From a bacterium UBA6154 (GTDB lineage: Bacteria > Actinomycetota > Actinomycetes > S36-B12), in NCBI GenBank assembly GCA_002422375.1, contig DIUQ01000021.1, positions 1 to 64,000 of the forward strand: a stretch of DNA of 64,000 nt, given 5' to 3'. The notes under the pieces are model-generated. The model was not told the DNA's origin, ran no database searches, and was given only the letters and a program-made list of their open reading frames with translations. Of the stretch, positions 39,314-49,016 are shown in pieces (position 1 is the stretch's first letter; each line of letters opens with the position of its first letter). The position numbers were made by a program, and so were the translations under genes.

Positions 39314-40495
39314 CTAGGCGGTCGTTACAACGGGGGATCCTTCTCCAGAAATTGAGTCGGCAATCTTCATGGCTTCTTCGATCAGAGTTTCCACGATGTC
39401 AGCTTCCGGAACCGTTTTAATGACCTCACCACGGACAAATATTTGGCCCTTGCCATTGCCCGAGGCCACACCTAGGTCAGCTTCCCTCGCCTCACCGGGA
39501 CCGTTGACAACACAACCCATGACGGCAACTCGCAGTGGAACGTCGAGTCCTTCGAGCCCGGCGGTCACTTGTTCAGCCAATGTATAGACATCCACTTGGG
39601 CGCGTCCACACGAGGGACAGGACACAATTTCCAAACCCCGTTGACGCAGATTTAACGATTCTAGAATCCCAATTCCAACCTTGACTTCTTCTACGGGTGG
39701 AGCAGACAAGGAAACGCGAATGGTGTCGCCGATTCCTCGCGAGAGCAATCCACCAAAGGCGACAGCTGATTTTATGGTTCCCTGAAATGCAGGGCCGGCT
39801 TCAGTTACACCTAAATGGAGGGGGTAATCACATTGCTCTGCCAATTGCATATAGGCCAACATCATGATGACTGGATCATGATGTTTAACGGAAATTTTAA
39901 TGTCCTGGAAACCATGTTCCTCAAATAGTGATGCTTCCCAGAGTGCAGATTCGACAAGTGCTTCAGGAGTAGCTTTGCCGTACTTCTCCAACAATCGAGG
40001 ATCGAGCGAGCCAGCATTAACACCTATACGAATCGGGGTACCTGCATCCTTGGCCGCTCGGGCGATTTCTCCCACCTTGTCGTCAAACTTCTTGATGTTC
40101 CCTGGGTTGACGCGCACTGCGGCACAACCGGCGTCAATGGCCGCAAAGACATACTTCGGCTGGAAGTGGATGTCGGCAATCACAGGGATGCCTGACTTGC
40201 GCGCAATCTGTGCGAGCGCATCGGCGTCGTCTTGACTTGGAACAGCTACTCGAACAGCCTGACACCCTGCTGCCGTTAACTCAGCTATCTGCTGCAGAGT
40301 GGAGTTAACGTCTGCTGTCAAGGTGGTGCACATGGATTGGACGCTGACGGGTGCGTCACCTCCCACCATCAACGGCTTGCTGTGGTGCTTGAGTGTCAAA
40401 GCTCGTGATTTCCTCCGAGGAGAAATCACCGGGGGTGGAGGTGCTGGGATGCCAAGGTCAATACTCACATGCCCATTATTGGGCCTTCGGGTCAT
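39314..40495 (-). CDS. ispG: 4-hydroxy-3-methylbut-2-enyl-diphosphate synthase IspG (GcpE)
   Basis: Iron-sulfur enzyme of the MEP isoprenoid pathway, converting MEcPP to HMBPP. 393 residues: TIM-barrel start with [15 protein letters not shown] and the cluster cysteines in [11 protein letters not shown] and [11 protein letters not shown]. Overlaps the protease gene by 4 bases. Dxr of the same pathway is two genes upstream. It also supplies the dimethylallyl diphosphate used by MiaA. Confidence 0.96.
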   Translation of the reverse strand: MTRRPNNGHVSIDLGIPAPPPPVISPRRKSRALTLKHHSKPLMVGGDAPVSVQSMCTTLTADVNSTLQQIAELTAAGCQAVRVAVPSQDDADALAQIARKSGIPVIADIHFQPKYVFAAIDAGCAAVRVNPGNIKKFDDKVGEIARAAKDAGTPIRIGVNAGSLDPRLLEKYGKATPEALVESALWEASLFEEHGFQDIKISVKHHDPVIMMLAYMQLAEQCDYPLHLGVTEAGPAFQGTIKSAVAFGGLLSRGIGDTIRVSLSAPPVEEVKVGIGILESLNLRQRGLEIVSCPSCGRAQVDVYTLAEQVTAGLEGLDVPLRVAVMGCVVNGPGEAREADLGVASGNGKGQIFVRGEVIKTVPEADIVETLIEEAMKIADSISGEGSPVVTTA

Positions 40496-41814
40496 CCGAG
40501 CGAGATGGGCTTGACTAAATCAGCCCAAATGACCACCACGCCCATGGCTAACAGCACCCCGGCAACGACATACGCCACGGGCAGGAGCCGCGCGGTGTCC
40601 ACCGGTCCAGGATCGGGTTTTCCGCGTAATCGAGCTATGGATCGTTTCAACGATTCATAGAGCGCACCGGCGATATGTCCCCCATCGAGGGGGAGAACCG
40701 GGAGCAGATTGAACAGGAAGAGGAAGAGATTCAATGAGGCCGCCAAACCCAAGAAGGTGGCTACCTTGGAAGTGATGGGCGAATCCATGGCAGCAATCTC
40801 GCCACCAAGGCGACTCGCACCGACGACGGATACAGGCCCGTTGATATCCCGTTCTTGCCCACCAATGAGGGTCTGGGACACGAGTTCGTAGATCCGCACG
40901 GGAAGCGAGATCAGAGCCTCCACCGAACGCACGGTGAGGTCCCACATAAATGCGGGTACCTGGGTGATGCTTTGACGCTCGTACTCAAATGTTGGACGCA
41001 TTCCCAGGAAACCCACTGTTTGAGATGCACCTGTCTCAACGCCATTAGCGTCGTATACCGGGCGCGTCACCTCAGCGATAGCGAGTGGAAGAACCGTCGT
41101 TGACCCTGAGCGGTCCACTGTGACAGTTGTCTCTACCCCTGGGTGGGCAGCTATCCACTCACTCACCTGCGTCCAGTCCTGCGCGGGAATGTTGTTCACT
41201 GCGACTATGACGTCCTCTGCTACGAGTCCTGCGGTGGCAGCAGGAGTCGGCACGGTGCCTGACGGACAAACCCCGGACGGCAAAGGCTGACCGGTCGGTT
41301 GCTCCAAGCTGGGAGTGCAGGGTACGACCGCACCAACACTCAGCGAGGGTTGAGGTAAGCCAATTCCTACGAGAACAATGGCAAACAGCACAAATGCGAG
41401 CACCAAGTTCATGAAGGGCCCACCAAGCATGATGATCACTCGGCGGTGCACCGGAAGCTTGTAAAACAATCGGTTCTCATCCCCGGGGCGAATTTCGTCA
41501 AATGACGCTGCCCGCGCTTGTGCGATGAGAGCAGCAAAGCGCCCCGTGGACAGGGAGCGGGATCTGCCTTCGGGGTCAGCCGGATCAGGCGGGAGCATTC
41601 CGATCATGCGGATATATCCGCCCAGAGGGATCCACTTGACGCCGTAACGGGTTTCCCCTCGAACCGTGGACCACAACGTAGGCCCAAAGCCAACCATGTA
41701 ATCAGAGACCCGCACACCAAATTTCTTAGCCGGTACTAAGTGACCTAATTCGTGGAGTGCAATAGACGCCGCAATCAGTGCGGCGAAAAGCACTATCCCA
41801 ACGACCTCGAGCAT
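40492..41814 (-). CDS. Site-2 zinc metalloprotease (RseP/Rip1)
   Basis: Intramembrane protease that releases anti-sigma factors. About 440 residues: zinc motif HELGH at residues 21-25 in the first helix, a PDZ domain in the middle with an insertion containing [11 protein letters not shown], and the C-terminal [13 protein letters not shown] motif whose Asp is the third ligand. A longer open frame begins at 41850, but ATG at 41814 starts right before the first helix and forms a TAATG junction with dxr. dxr-rip1-ispG order matches Mycobacterium. Confidence 0.94.
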   Translation of the reverse strand: MLEVVGIVLFAALIAASIALHELGHLVPAKKFGVRVSDYMVGFGPTLWSTVRGETRYGVKWIPLGGYIRMIGMLPPDPADPEGRSRSLSTGRFAALIAQARAASFDEIRPGDENRLFYKLPVHRRVIIMLGGPFMNLVLAFVLFAIVLVGIGLPQPSLSVGAVVPCTPSLEQPTGQPLPSGVCPSGTVPTPAATAGLVAEDVIVAVNNIPAQDWTQVSEWIAAHPGVETTVTVDRSGSTTVLPLAIAEVTRPVYDANGVETGASQTVGFLGMRPTFEYERQSITQVPAFMWDLTVRSVEALISLPVRIYELVSQTLIGGQERDINGPVSVVGASRLGGEIAAMDSPITSKVATFLGLAASLNLFLFLFNLLPVLPLDGGHIAGALYESLKRSIARLRGKPDPGPVDTARLLPVAYVVAGVLLAMGVVVIWADLVKPISLG

Positions 41815-43025
41815 TACTCCGCTAACTCCTGAACCCGGTGGCGCGCCCACCTATCTGCTTCTTGGACGCTCTCGAGTGTAAGCCCGTTCCCTGACACATG
41901 CTGGGTCTCCATGTGCTCAGTCAACGCTCTGTCGATAAAGGGCACAATCTGGTGGAAGGGGATCTTGCCCTGCAAAAACAGGTCGACGGCCGCTTCATCG
42001 GCCGCGTTGAAGACGGCTGGGGCACTTCCGGCCGCATCCCCGGCCATGCGCGCCAGCGAAATAGCGGGAAACAGGTCGTGATCTACAGGGAAAAACTCCC
42101 AATGGGTGGCCTGAGACCAATCACACGCCGGCGCGGCATCGGGTACCCGCGCCGGCGCTCCCAGACCCCACGCAATCGGTATTCGCATATCGGGCGGGCT
42201 GGCTTGCGCGATCGTTGACCCATCGACAAATTCGACCATGGAATGGACAACTGACTGCGGGTGCACAACCACCTCAATCTGCGCGAAGGGAACATCAAAA
42301 AGCAGGTGGGCTTCAATGAGTTCTAGGCCCTTGTTCACCATCGTGGCAGAATTAATAGTGACCAGCGGACCCATGGACCACGTTGGGTGGGCAAGGGCCT
42401 GCTCCGTGGTGACACCCTCCAGCTGTTCGCGGGTATACCCACGGAAAGGCCCTCCACTCGCCGTCAAAATGAGGGACTTCACTTCTGCGGCTGACCCGGC
42501 CAAAAGGCACTGGGCCAGGGCCGCATGCTCGGAATCGACCGGAACAATTTGGCCGGGTGACGCTACGGCCCGTACTAGGTCTCCCCCGATTATGAGAGAT
42601 TCCTTGTTCGCCAACGCCAAACGAGCTCCCGATGCCAGAGCGCGCAATGTCGGAATGAGACCTGCTGCGCCAGCGATCGCGTTAAGTACCACGTCCGCGC
42701 CCATGTCGGCCACGCGCGCTGACGCCTCCGTTCCAATGACAAATTGCGGACTGGACGCACCCCCACGGGAAAACCCGGCAGATTGCACGTGGGCGAGCAC
42801 CCGGAGTTGTACATCCTGTGCGGCACTCCCGCGAGAGATCCCCACCACGTGTGGAGAAAACTCAGCAATCTGATCAGCGAATTCACTCGGATTGGCACCG
42901 GTCGAACTCAAGCCGACCACGACAAACCTATCGGGATTGCGACGGATAATGTCCAGTGCCTGTTTTCCGATGGATCCGGTGCTCCCCAGAATCGCTACCT
43001 GCTGCACCCCCGGAGTGTTTGTCAC
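41814..43025 (-). CDS. dxr: 1-deoxy-D-xylulose-5-phosphate reductoisomerase
   Basis: Second enzyme of the MEP pathway, NADPH-dependent. 403 residues with GSTGSIGK (14-21), NKESLIIGG, LTASGGPFRGY and the MVEFVDGSTIAQ loop; C-terminal helical domain present. GTG start. It begins 3 bases after the eRF1-like gene, so the small gene pair upstream is probably in the same transcript. Confidence 0.96.
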   Translation of the reverse strand: MTNTPGVQQVAILGSTGSIGKQALDIIRRNPDRFVVVGLSSTGANPSEFADQIAEFSPHVVGISRGSAAQDVQLRVLAHVQSAGFSRGGASSPQFVIGTEASARVADMGADVVLNAIAGAAGLIPTLRALASGARLALANKESLIIGGDLVRAVASPGQIVPVDSEHAALAQCLLAGSAAEVKSLILTASGGPFRGYTREQLEGVTTEQALAHPTWSMGPLVTINSATMVNKGLELIEAHLLFDVPFAQIEVVVHPQSVVHSMVEFVDGSTIAQASPPDMRIPIAWGLGAPARVPDAAPACDWSQATHWEFFPVDHDLFPAISLARMAGDAAGSAPAVFNAADEAAVDLFLQGKIPFHQIVPFIDRALTEHMETQHVSGNGLTLESVQEADRWARHRVQELAE

Positions 43026-43028
43026 GCG

Positions 43029-43481
43029 TTAGCCCATTTGTCGGGGTGGCGCGATATCGAAGAAAGTCTGCCCAATGCGGAGCACCTGGGGGTCTGTTAG
43101 GTCGTCAATATCAACCCGCAAATCGCCGAGAATCTTCGCTGCCAGATCCGAATAATGCTTCTCAACATATGCGAGAAAAGCATGGGAGGCGTTAGCTTTG
43201 CCATTGCCATGCCCCAACAGGATCACCGAGTCGGCACGCTCCAACACAATGGCAATCGACTTCCAATATTCGTCACCGGGGGTCCGGTAATCCCCTTCGA
43301 CATTATTCGCCTTTGTGTGCAACTTCCGCGTGTACCCTGTGGGATCTTCAGCCACGATGCGCTCTGGGCGTCCCGTGGCATCTCCCTCGAGCGCAAAGAC
43401 GCGCGTTTGATGGAAATCGATGGCCGCAACGGCTAGTTTGCCTCGAAGATCGATCTCATTGAACTCGTCATGCTGTGCCAT
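43029..43481 (-). CDS. eRF1-like (translational machinery / baeRF-type) protein
   Basis: 150 residues. It opens with a strand and FHQTRVFALEGD, has HTKANNVEGDYRTPGDEYW, then ADSVILLGHGNGKANASHAFLA and a terminal helix region ending LRIGQTFFD. This pattern matches small proteins annotated as translational machinery proteins or host-attachment-like, which share the fold of the central domain of archaeal/eukaryotic release factor 1 (baeRF families). Predicted to act at the ribosome or on RNA; exact role unknown. Ten bases after the HicA-like gene and 3 before dxr, so it is the second gene of an operon. The family call is by pattern recognition and needs a profile search. Confidence 0.62.
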   Translation of the reverse strand: MAQHDEFNEIDLRGKLAVAAIDFHQTRVFALEGDATGRPERIVAEDPTGYTRKLHTKANNVEGDYRTPGDEYWKSIAIVLERADSVILLGHGNGKANASHAFLAYVEKHYSDLAAKILGDLRVDIDDLTDPQVLRIGQTFFDIAPPRQMG

Positions 43482-43490
43482 CTTAAACTC

Positions 43491-43769
43491 CTAGTTGTCG
43501 AATCCTGCGGCCTTGATCATACGGCGCAGATCGGCAATCTGTTCCATGCTGAGGTCCTTATGGTTCGGGTCAAAAACCTCACTAGAACCACCTATCGTCA
43601 GCTTTACTTTCCCGTCATGCCGTTCCTCAACTGCTCCAAGTGCTTCCGCCAAGTGAATAACCTCTTTCCAATGCAGGTTATGACTGGTTGGGTGGGCGAG
43701 GAGTTTCTTGAGGGTGTCGCGCTGATGATGGTTTACGTGGACGCCATTGATCTCATGTGATTCGGTCAT
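43491..43769 (-). CDS. HicA-like small protein
   Basis: 92 residues: HQRDTLKKLLAHPTSHNLHW, then KEVIHLAEALGAVEERHDGKVKLTIGGSSEVFD, ending in a helix. The region looks like the double-stranded-RNA-binding-like HicA fold in its alpha-beta-beta-beta-alpha order, including the short histidine-containing segment DPNHKDL near the C terminus. Typical HicA toxins are about 60 residues and are partnered by HicB; no HicB is present. Instead the partner is the eRF1-like gene ten bases downstream. Function unknown; a toxin role is not assumed. Confidence 0.55.
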   Translation of the reverse strand: MTESHEINGVHVNHHQRDTLKKLLAHPTSHNLHWKEVIHLAEALGAVEERHDGKVKLTIGGSSEVFDPNHKDLSMEQIADLRRMIKAAGFDN

Positions 43770-43843
43770 GGAGCAAGTGTACGGTTGCCACGATTGCCCC
43801 TAAGATCAGGAGCAGATGCACCCTTGTCAATCCAGGAGAAACC

Positions 43844-45196
43844 ATGACAACGACTTCAGATCACACTGTTAATGGCGTTGAGCAAATTCGTCGACTGGTC
43901 ACGGAAATCCCCGGGCCCATTTCTCGTGGACTCCTTGCACGCAAGACAGAGGCAGTTTCTGCCGGCGTTGGGGTGGGACTTCCAGTATTTATCACTAAGG
44001 CCGCCGGTGGAATTCTCTGTGACGCTGATGGCAACTCATTCATTGACATGGGGTCAGGAATCGCTGTTACCACGGTAGGGAATGCGAATGCCGAGGTTGT
44101 TCGCGGAATCCAAGAACAGGCAGCCAATTTCACTCACACCTGCTTCATGGTCACACCATATGAGGGATATGTGGAGGTATGCGAGGCACTTAATCGCCTC
44201 ACCCCAGGGGATCATTCCAAGCGCTCTGCTTTATTCAACTCAGGAGCGGAAGCGGTAGAAAATGCCGTCAAGATCGCCCGCGCCTTTACCGGTCGGCAGG
44301 CAGTGGTCGTAGTCGAACACGGCTACCACGGACGGACAAACCTCACTATGGGCATGACGGCCAAGAACATGCCATACAAGCAGTCATTCGGTCCATTTGC
44401 CCCGGAGATCTATCGCGTTCCTGTTTCTTATCCATTCCACGACGGTCCGCATAGTGGCTCCGAGGTTGCATCGTGGGCCATCTCCCGCATTGACAAGGAA
44501 TTGGGCGCCAGCAACGTGGCAGCAATCGTCATTGAACCAATTCTCGGCGAAGGTGGGTTTATTGTCCCGGCTCCCGGTTACCTCAAAGCCATGGCTGACT
44601 ACGCCCAGAGCAATGGAATCGTCTTTGTTGCAGACGAGATTCAATCTGGTTTTTGCCGGACCGGGCAGTGGTTCGCATCGGAATTTGAGGGTGTCATTCC
44701 CGATCTCATAACCACCGCCAAAGGAATTGCCGGTGGAATGCCGTTAGCCGCCGTCACGGGACGCGCGGACATCATGGACTCGGTGCATGCGGGGGGTCTG
44801 GGGGGTACCTATGGTGGGAATCCTGTCGCGTGCGCGGCAGCATTGGGCTCTATTCAATGGATGGAGACCAATAACGCAACCCAGTTGGCGCGGGATATTG
44901 AAGCTGTCATGCTCCCCCGCCTCCGGGATATGCAGATCAATCATCCGACGATTGGCGATATTCGTGGTCGTGGTGCCATGATCGCCATCGAATTAGTCAC
45001 TCCGGGGACGCGTCAGCCCGATGCAGATCGCGCGGCAGCGCTCAATAAGTATTGCCACCAACATGGCGTGGTCACACTCACCGCCGGAACCTATGGCAAT
45101 GTTTTCCGATTCCTGCCATCGCTGTCCATGCCCTTGCATCTCCTCGAGGAAGCATTGACCGTTCTCGAAGAGGCGTTTGAGTCAACAGCCTCTTAG
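43844..45196 (+). CDS. gabT: Class-III omega-transaminase, 4-aminobutyrate type
   Basis: PLP-dependent aminotransferase of 450 residues. The Schiff-base lysine is K293 in TTAKGIAGGMPLAAVTGR, and VVVEHGYHGRTNLTMGMT, FNSGAEAVENAVKIARA and FVADEIQSGFCRTG are typical of GabT. Converts GABA and 2-oxoglutarate to succinate semialdehyde and glutamate; could also accept beta-alanine or 3-aminoisobutyrate, the products of the pyrimidine operon 12 kb away. ATG at 43844 with CCAGGAG upstream is chosen over the frame opening at 43757, which reads antisense to the HicA-like gene. Divergent from that gene; 3' end overlaps the saccharopine-dehydrogenase-like gene by 4 bases. Confidence 0.9.
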   Translation: MTTTSDHTVNGVEQIRRLVTEIPGPISRGLLARKTEAVSAGVGVGLPVFITKAAGGILCDADGNSFIDMGSGIAVTTVGNANAEVVRGIQEQAANFTHTCFMVTPYEGYVEVCEALNRLTPGDHSKRSALFNSGAEAVENAVKIARAFTGRQAVVVVEHGYHGRTNLTMGMTAKNMPYKQSFGPFAPEIYRVPVSYPFHDGPHSGSEVASWAISRIDKELGASNVAAIVIEPILGEGGFIVPAPGYLKAMADYAQSNGIVFVADEIQSGFCRTGQWFASEFEGVIPDLITTAKGIAGGMPLAAVTGRADIMDSVHAGGLGGTYGGNPVACAAALGSIQWMETNNATQLARDIEAVMLPRLRDMQINHPTIGDIRGRGAMIAIELVTPGTRQPDADRAAALNKYCHQHGVVTLTAGTYGNVFRFLPSLSMPLHLLEEALTVLEEAFESTAS

Positions 45197-46407
45197 GAAG
45201 AGCCCCAGCGGATCCCGTACTTTTGACCGTAACCCTCTGTTAAGAGCTCCAAATACGGCACCGCATCAAATGCCTCAGGCCCCAGGACTCCGCTTCCCAC
45301 CCATGCGCCAGTAGCGAGTAACTCAAGGGCAATGACCGGATTCATGGCTGTCTGCCACGTGACTGCCTGTGTTCCATATTCCTGCATGGACCATTCATTG
45401 TCGGTGACGTGGTACAGGTACACCTCGGCAGGTTCACCAGCTTTGTTCAGCCCGGTGATCCATGTTCCAGCACATGTCTTTCCTGACATCTTGTCGCCCA
45501 GTGTCAAAGGATCGGGTAACGCAGCCGCCACAACATCTCGTGGCGACACCATGGCGCCCCGGACGGTAACTGGATCGGTTGAATCCAGATTGAGTTTATG
45601 CAGGGTCTTCAAGATGTCGATGAACTCCTCACCCAGTCCATACTTGAACGTCACCTTCTTACAGTCGATCCAACGAGGAACGAGAAGGACTTCCTCGTGC
45701 TCGACGTTGACGCATTCCTGGGGGCCGATACCCTCGGGGAAGTCGAATACTTCAGCTCCACTAAATGGTTCAGTCGTGTACCAACCCTTGTCTTTTTCCC
45801 AAATAACTGGCGGATTGAGGCACTCCTCAATCGTTGTCCATATGGAGAATGTTGGAGCAAACGAATAGCCGGCCACCTCTAAATTCGAGCCATCGCGAAT
45901 CCCAATTTCATCAATCTTGGAAAATAAGTGGTCTGCCGCATACCGGGCAAACACATCGGCTAGGCCGGGTTCAACCCCCATTCCACACAGTGCAAGAGTT
46001 CCTCGGTCCTTCCATTGCTGCTCAGTCTCAAATTGGCTGTCCCCCAATTTGATTCCCGCCAATTCATGGGGAGATGTCGGATGCGGGCGAGATAAACTCA
46101 TGGCGGTATCCATGTAATTCACATTCGCGTTCATACACGCATCAAAAATCGACATGACAAACCGTGGATCCACCACATTGAGTACGTGAGTGATTCCCTC
46201 CTCAATGATGAGAGCGGCCACGCTATCGCGATCAGATGCATCGACCTGGGCTGCCGAAAAACGAGGATCATTCACTTGACCCACCAACGAAGTGGCGCGA
46301 CCTAGGTCGTAGTCGGCACATACCCATTTTTCGAAATACTGACGGCGGGCTGCGATCAAAGCGGCACTCGTGCCTACTCCCCCGGCACCTATTGCAAGTA
46401 CTCTCAT
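45193..46407 (-). CDS. Saccharopine-dehydrogenase-like oxidoreductase
   Basis: 404 residues with an N-terminal Rossmann motif VLAIGAGGVGTSAALIAARR and a C-terminal saccharopine-reductase-like domain (GWYTTEPFSGAEVFDFPEGI, CVNVEHEEVLLVPRW). Related enzymes are saccharopine, lysine-6- and carboxy(nor)spermidine dehydrogenases. ATG at 46407 with CAGGAG upstream overlaps the ureohydrolase stop as ATGA, so it is tightly coupled to the polyamine locus. That points to an amine substrate, perhaps a carboxy-polyamine or lysine; the exact reaction is unknown. Confidence 0.82.
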   Translation of the reverse strand: MRVLAIGAGGVGTSAALIAARRQYFEKWVCADYDLGRATSLVGQVNDPRFSAAQVDASDRDSVAALIIEEGITHVLNVVDPRFVMSIFDACMNANVNYMDTAMSLSRPHPTSPHELAGIKLGDSQFETEQQWKDRGTLALCGMGVEPGLADVFARYAADHLFSKIDEIGIRDGSNLEVAGYSFAPTFSIWTTIEECLNPPVIWEKDKGWYTTEPFSGAEVFDFPEGIGPQECVNVEHEEVLLVPRWIDCKKVTFKYGLGEEFIDILKTLHKLNLDSTDPVTVRGAMVSPRDVVAAALPDPLTLGDKMSGKTCAGTWITGLNKAGEPAEVYLYHVTDNEWSMQEYGTQAVTWQTAMNPVIALELLATGAWVGSGVLGPEAFDAVPYLELLTEGYGQKYGIRWGSS

Positions 46408-47435
46408 TGATTCTCTCCTGGAATTCGATCGGAGAGAAGCGGTTGTGATGGGTCCCATGTTGTGCCCGCACGGCTGTCTTGGCGGCGGCGCGCCATGGCA
46501 CTGAGCGCCTCCAGGACAACTCGATTTCCGAGCATCGCGGTGATGTCAGCATGGTCATAAGGAGGGGCAACCTCCACTATGTCCATCCCCGCAATAGGCA
46601 AGGTGTAGCAGATTTTCCGGACGGCGTCGAGAAGCTCTCGCGCCGATAGTCCACCGGGCTCAGGGGTTCCGGTGCCCGGTGCGTGACCCGGATCGCATAC
46701 GTCGATATCGACACTCAGGAAGACGGCACCGCAGTCGGAGAGTGCGATCTGGAAAATCTCGTCCAAGCACACATTTAGTCCACGCGTCACGATCTCCGTC
46801 ATTTCATAGGAGCGCATGCCTTGCTCGGCCATCCACTGCAGTGTCTCTGGCTCAGGCCAATATCCACGGAGGCCAACTTGCAGAAAGCGATCTCCACGGA
46901 CCGCGCCTGATTCAATCAACCGCCGCATTGGTTGCCCATGACCAATTAACGAGCCGAATGTGATGTCCCCGGTATCCGCGTGTGCATCAAAGTGAATGAC
47001 CGAGATCTTGCCCCAGCCCCGAGCCCGGGCGACGCCGGTTACGTCGGGCCAGGTGATGGTGTGGTCACCCCCAAGAATGACCGGAATAGCGCCCGCTAAT
47101 GCGATTTTTTCAATTTCCTTTTCAAGATCCGCACAACTTCGCGCTGCATCACCGCTATACATTTCAACATCGCCGGCGTCCACAACGTTCATGTCTGACA
47201 GTCCATCAACACGCAAAGCGAGTGATGGCCGGCGGCCGTCATGTTCCAGATAGCAGGCGGCTCGTAATGCCTGCGGGCCAAATCGCGCGCCTGCTCGAAA
47301 GGACGTACCGCCATCAAAGGGTGCCCCTACTATGACGATATCGGCGGATTCATAGGATGCTGGATCACTCAAATCACATTCAGGAACTCCGAGGAATGTG
47401 AAATTGGGTCCAAACTGCGCTCCATAGCGGGTCAT
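46404..47435 (-). CDS. speB: Agmatinase-family ureohydrolase
   Basis: 343 residues with the binuclear manganese motifs GGDHTITWP, HFDAHADTGD and SVDIDVCDPGHAPGTGTPEPGG. The family hydrolyses agmatine, guanidinobutyrate or similar to an amine and urea. Surrounding putrescine genes favour agmatine to putrescine; guanidinobutyrase (giving GABA directly for GabT) is a real alternative that sequence alone cannot exclude. Coupled by ATGA to the next gene. Confidence 0.87.
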   Translation of the reverse strand: MTRYGAQFGPNFTFLGVPECDLSDPASYESADIVIVGAPFDGGTSFRAGARFGPQALRAACYLEHDGRRPSLALRVDGLSDMNVVDAGDVEMYSGDAARSCADLEKEIEKIALAGAIPVILGGDHTITWPDVTGVARARGWGKISVIHFDAHADTGDITFGSLIGHGQPMRRLIESGAVRGDRFLQVGLRGYWPEPETLQWMAEQGMRSYEMTEIVTRGLNVCLDEIFQIALSDCGAVFLSVDIDVCDPGHAPGTGTPEPGGLSARELLDAVRKICYTLPIAGMDIVEVAPPYDHADITAMLGNRVVLEALSAMARRRQDSRAGTTWDPSQPLLSDRIPGENQ

Positions 47436-47464
47436 AACGAAACTCTAGTGCGTCCATTCACCGT

Positions 47465-48901
47465 TTACGAGTCGAAACCAAGCCCCAATGAGTCGAGCAG
47501 TCGCAGCCAGAGATTGCGTTTGCCTTCCTTACGGTCAGCGCTCTTAATAGCCGCAGTTGTCCATCGAATTACTTCCGACCTCAGCGGCTCAGGTGGGAAC
47601 GGTAGAGGCTTTGTGCGAACCATCTCCAACCGTGTCCGTTCCGTTTGACGGCTATACAGAAGGTCCAGACAGGTGACAGCGCCGAACCGCGATGCCCCAA
47701 CTCCGAGACCTGTGTATCCCATGACGTAGGCCGTTTTCCCGCCATGGGCTGTCCCCCAGAAGGCACTGAACCGTGAGCAGGTATCGATGGCACCACCCCA
47801 TGCATGGGTGAAAGAAATATTCGAGAGCTGTGGAAATGTTGCCACGAAGTGATCCGCTAAGCGGGCAAAACTCTCAGCATCTTGATCAAATCGTGTACCC
47901 ATCCCGTTATCTCGATGATAGACCGCGTCGTAACCCCCAAATAAAATTCTTCGGTCTTCCGACATGCGGTAGTAGTGGAATTGGTTGCCCGAGTCACTTA
48001 TTCCCTCCCGACCACTCCATCCAATACTGGCTAATTCCGGATCAGTGAGGGGACGAGTCATCAGTACGTAGTCGTATACGGGTATCACATAATGTCGAAT
48101 ACGTCGTAATAGCGGTGGATAGGCATTCGTTGCTAACAGAACACGTTCGGCAACAATCGATCCATGTGCGAGTGAGACCTCAACATGATCACCTACATCA
48201 TTGATGCTTCCTACTGGTGAGTGCTCATGTATAACGACGCCAAGTTCCTCAGCAGCGCGGGCCAGACCCCATGCTAATCGTGCGGGATCGACCATGGCGA
48301 CATCCGGATCGACCAGGCCGCCCCGGTAAATCGGGGAATTCACCAGCTGACGCACCTGGGCAGCATCCAGCAGTGTGGACTCAATTCCGCTTTCACGCAT
48401 CTGCTCGTGTGTTTCGCGCAACTGATCCTGTTGGTAGTCCGCGACTGCTACATCAATCTCCCCTGACGGCAGCCAATCACAGTCGATAGCAAATTCGGCT
48501 ACCCGCGCCTGCATGGCGGCTAGATTCTCTACGCCTAAACGATGTAATTCCGTCATGTCGTTCGGCCAACGACTGTGCCCGTTGGAAAATCCGTGTGTCA
48601 GCGAGGCTGATACAAATCCACCGTTGCGCCCGCTCGCGCCCTCTGCGATTCGACCACCTTCCACGAGCACAATGCGTTGGTCTGGATACGCGATTTTCGC
48701 TTCAAGCGCCGCCCACAAACCGGTGAATCCGCCACCAATGACGAGGAGATCGGCTGCCTCAACACCCGACAAAGGTGCGCGCGCAACGGGGCGCTGCGGA
48801 TTATCCAGCCAAAAAGGTATGGTGCTAAGACCACTTGTCTTTGTGAAACCTTCAGGTGATGCATGGTGAGAAAACATGGGATTCCTTACGTCAGAGTTCA
48901 C
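47465..48901 (-). CDS. PuuB-like FAD-dependent amine oxidoreductase (DAO fold)
   Basis: About 470 residues with dinucleotide motif VIGGGFTGLWAAL, ARIAEG-type EGASGRNGGFVSASL shared with gamma-glutamylputrescine oxidase, and the C-terminal GYTGLGVGASRFGAVT FAD-binding segment. In the Puu pathway PuuB oxidises gamma-glutamylputrescine; no gamma-glutamylputrescine synthetase (PuuA) is seen, so it may oxidise putrescine or another amine directly. It stands between potC and the ureohydrolase. A 12-base direct repeat lies 56-84 bases upstream. Confidence 0.87.
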   Translation of the reverse strand: MNSDVRNPMFSHHASPEGFTKTSGLSTIPFWLDNPQRPVARAPLSGVEAADLLVIGGGFTGLWAALEAKIAYPDQRIVLVEGGRIAEGASGRNGGFVSASLTHGFSNGHSRWPNDMTELHRLGVENLAAMQARVAEFAIDCDWLPSGEIDVAVADYQQDQLRETHEQMRESGIESTLLDAAQVRQLVNSPIYRGGLVDPDVAMVDPARLAWGLARAAEELGVVIHEHSPVGSINDVGDHVEVSLAHGSIVAERVLLATNAYPPLLRRIRHYVIPVYDYVLMTRPLTDPELASIGWSGREGISDSGNQFHYYRMSEDRRILFGGYDAVYHRDNGMGTRFDQDAESFARLADHFVATFPQLSNISFTHAWGGAIDTCSRFSAFWGTAHGGKTAYVMGYTGLGVGASRFGAVTCLDLLYSRQTERTRLEMVRTKPLPFPPEPLRSEVIRWTTAAIKSADRKEGKRNLWLRLLDSLGLGFDS

Positions 48902-48956
48902 GTAATGAGTTAGACCGAGCGCCTAACTTTCCCACCAATCCCTTCGATCAACCAGG

Positions 48957-48985
48957 TCTACAAACAATCAATCTCTACAAACAAT
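48957..48985 (-). promoter_or_regulatory. 12-base direct repeat upstream of the FAD oxidase gene
   Basis: TCTACAAACAAT occurs twice (48957-48968 and 48974-48985), 17 bases apart in register. On the minus strand it reads ATTGTTTGTAGA. The 115-base gap otherwise holds nothing I recognise. Two same-face copies suggest an operator for a regulator of the polyamine genes. Confidence 0.5.
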
Positions 48986-49016
48986 GGTCCTGCAGCATGG
49001 TATCAATATGTCGCAT

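Noticed and set aside
43491..43769. Classical HicAB toxin-antitoxin system
   Set aside because: The protein is longer than HicA and there is no HicB gene; only fold-level resemblance is claimed.
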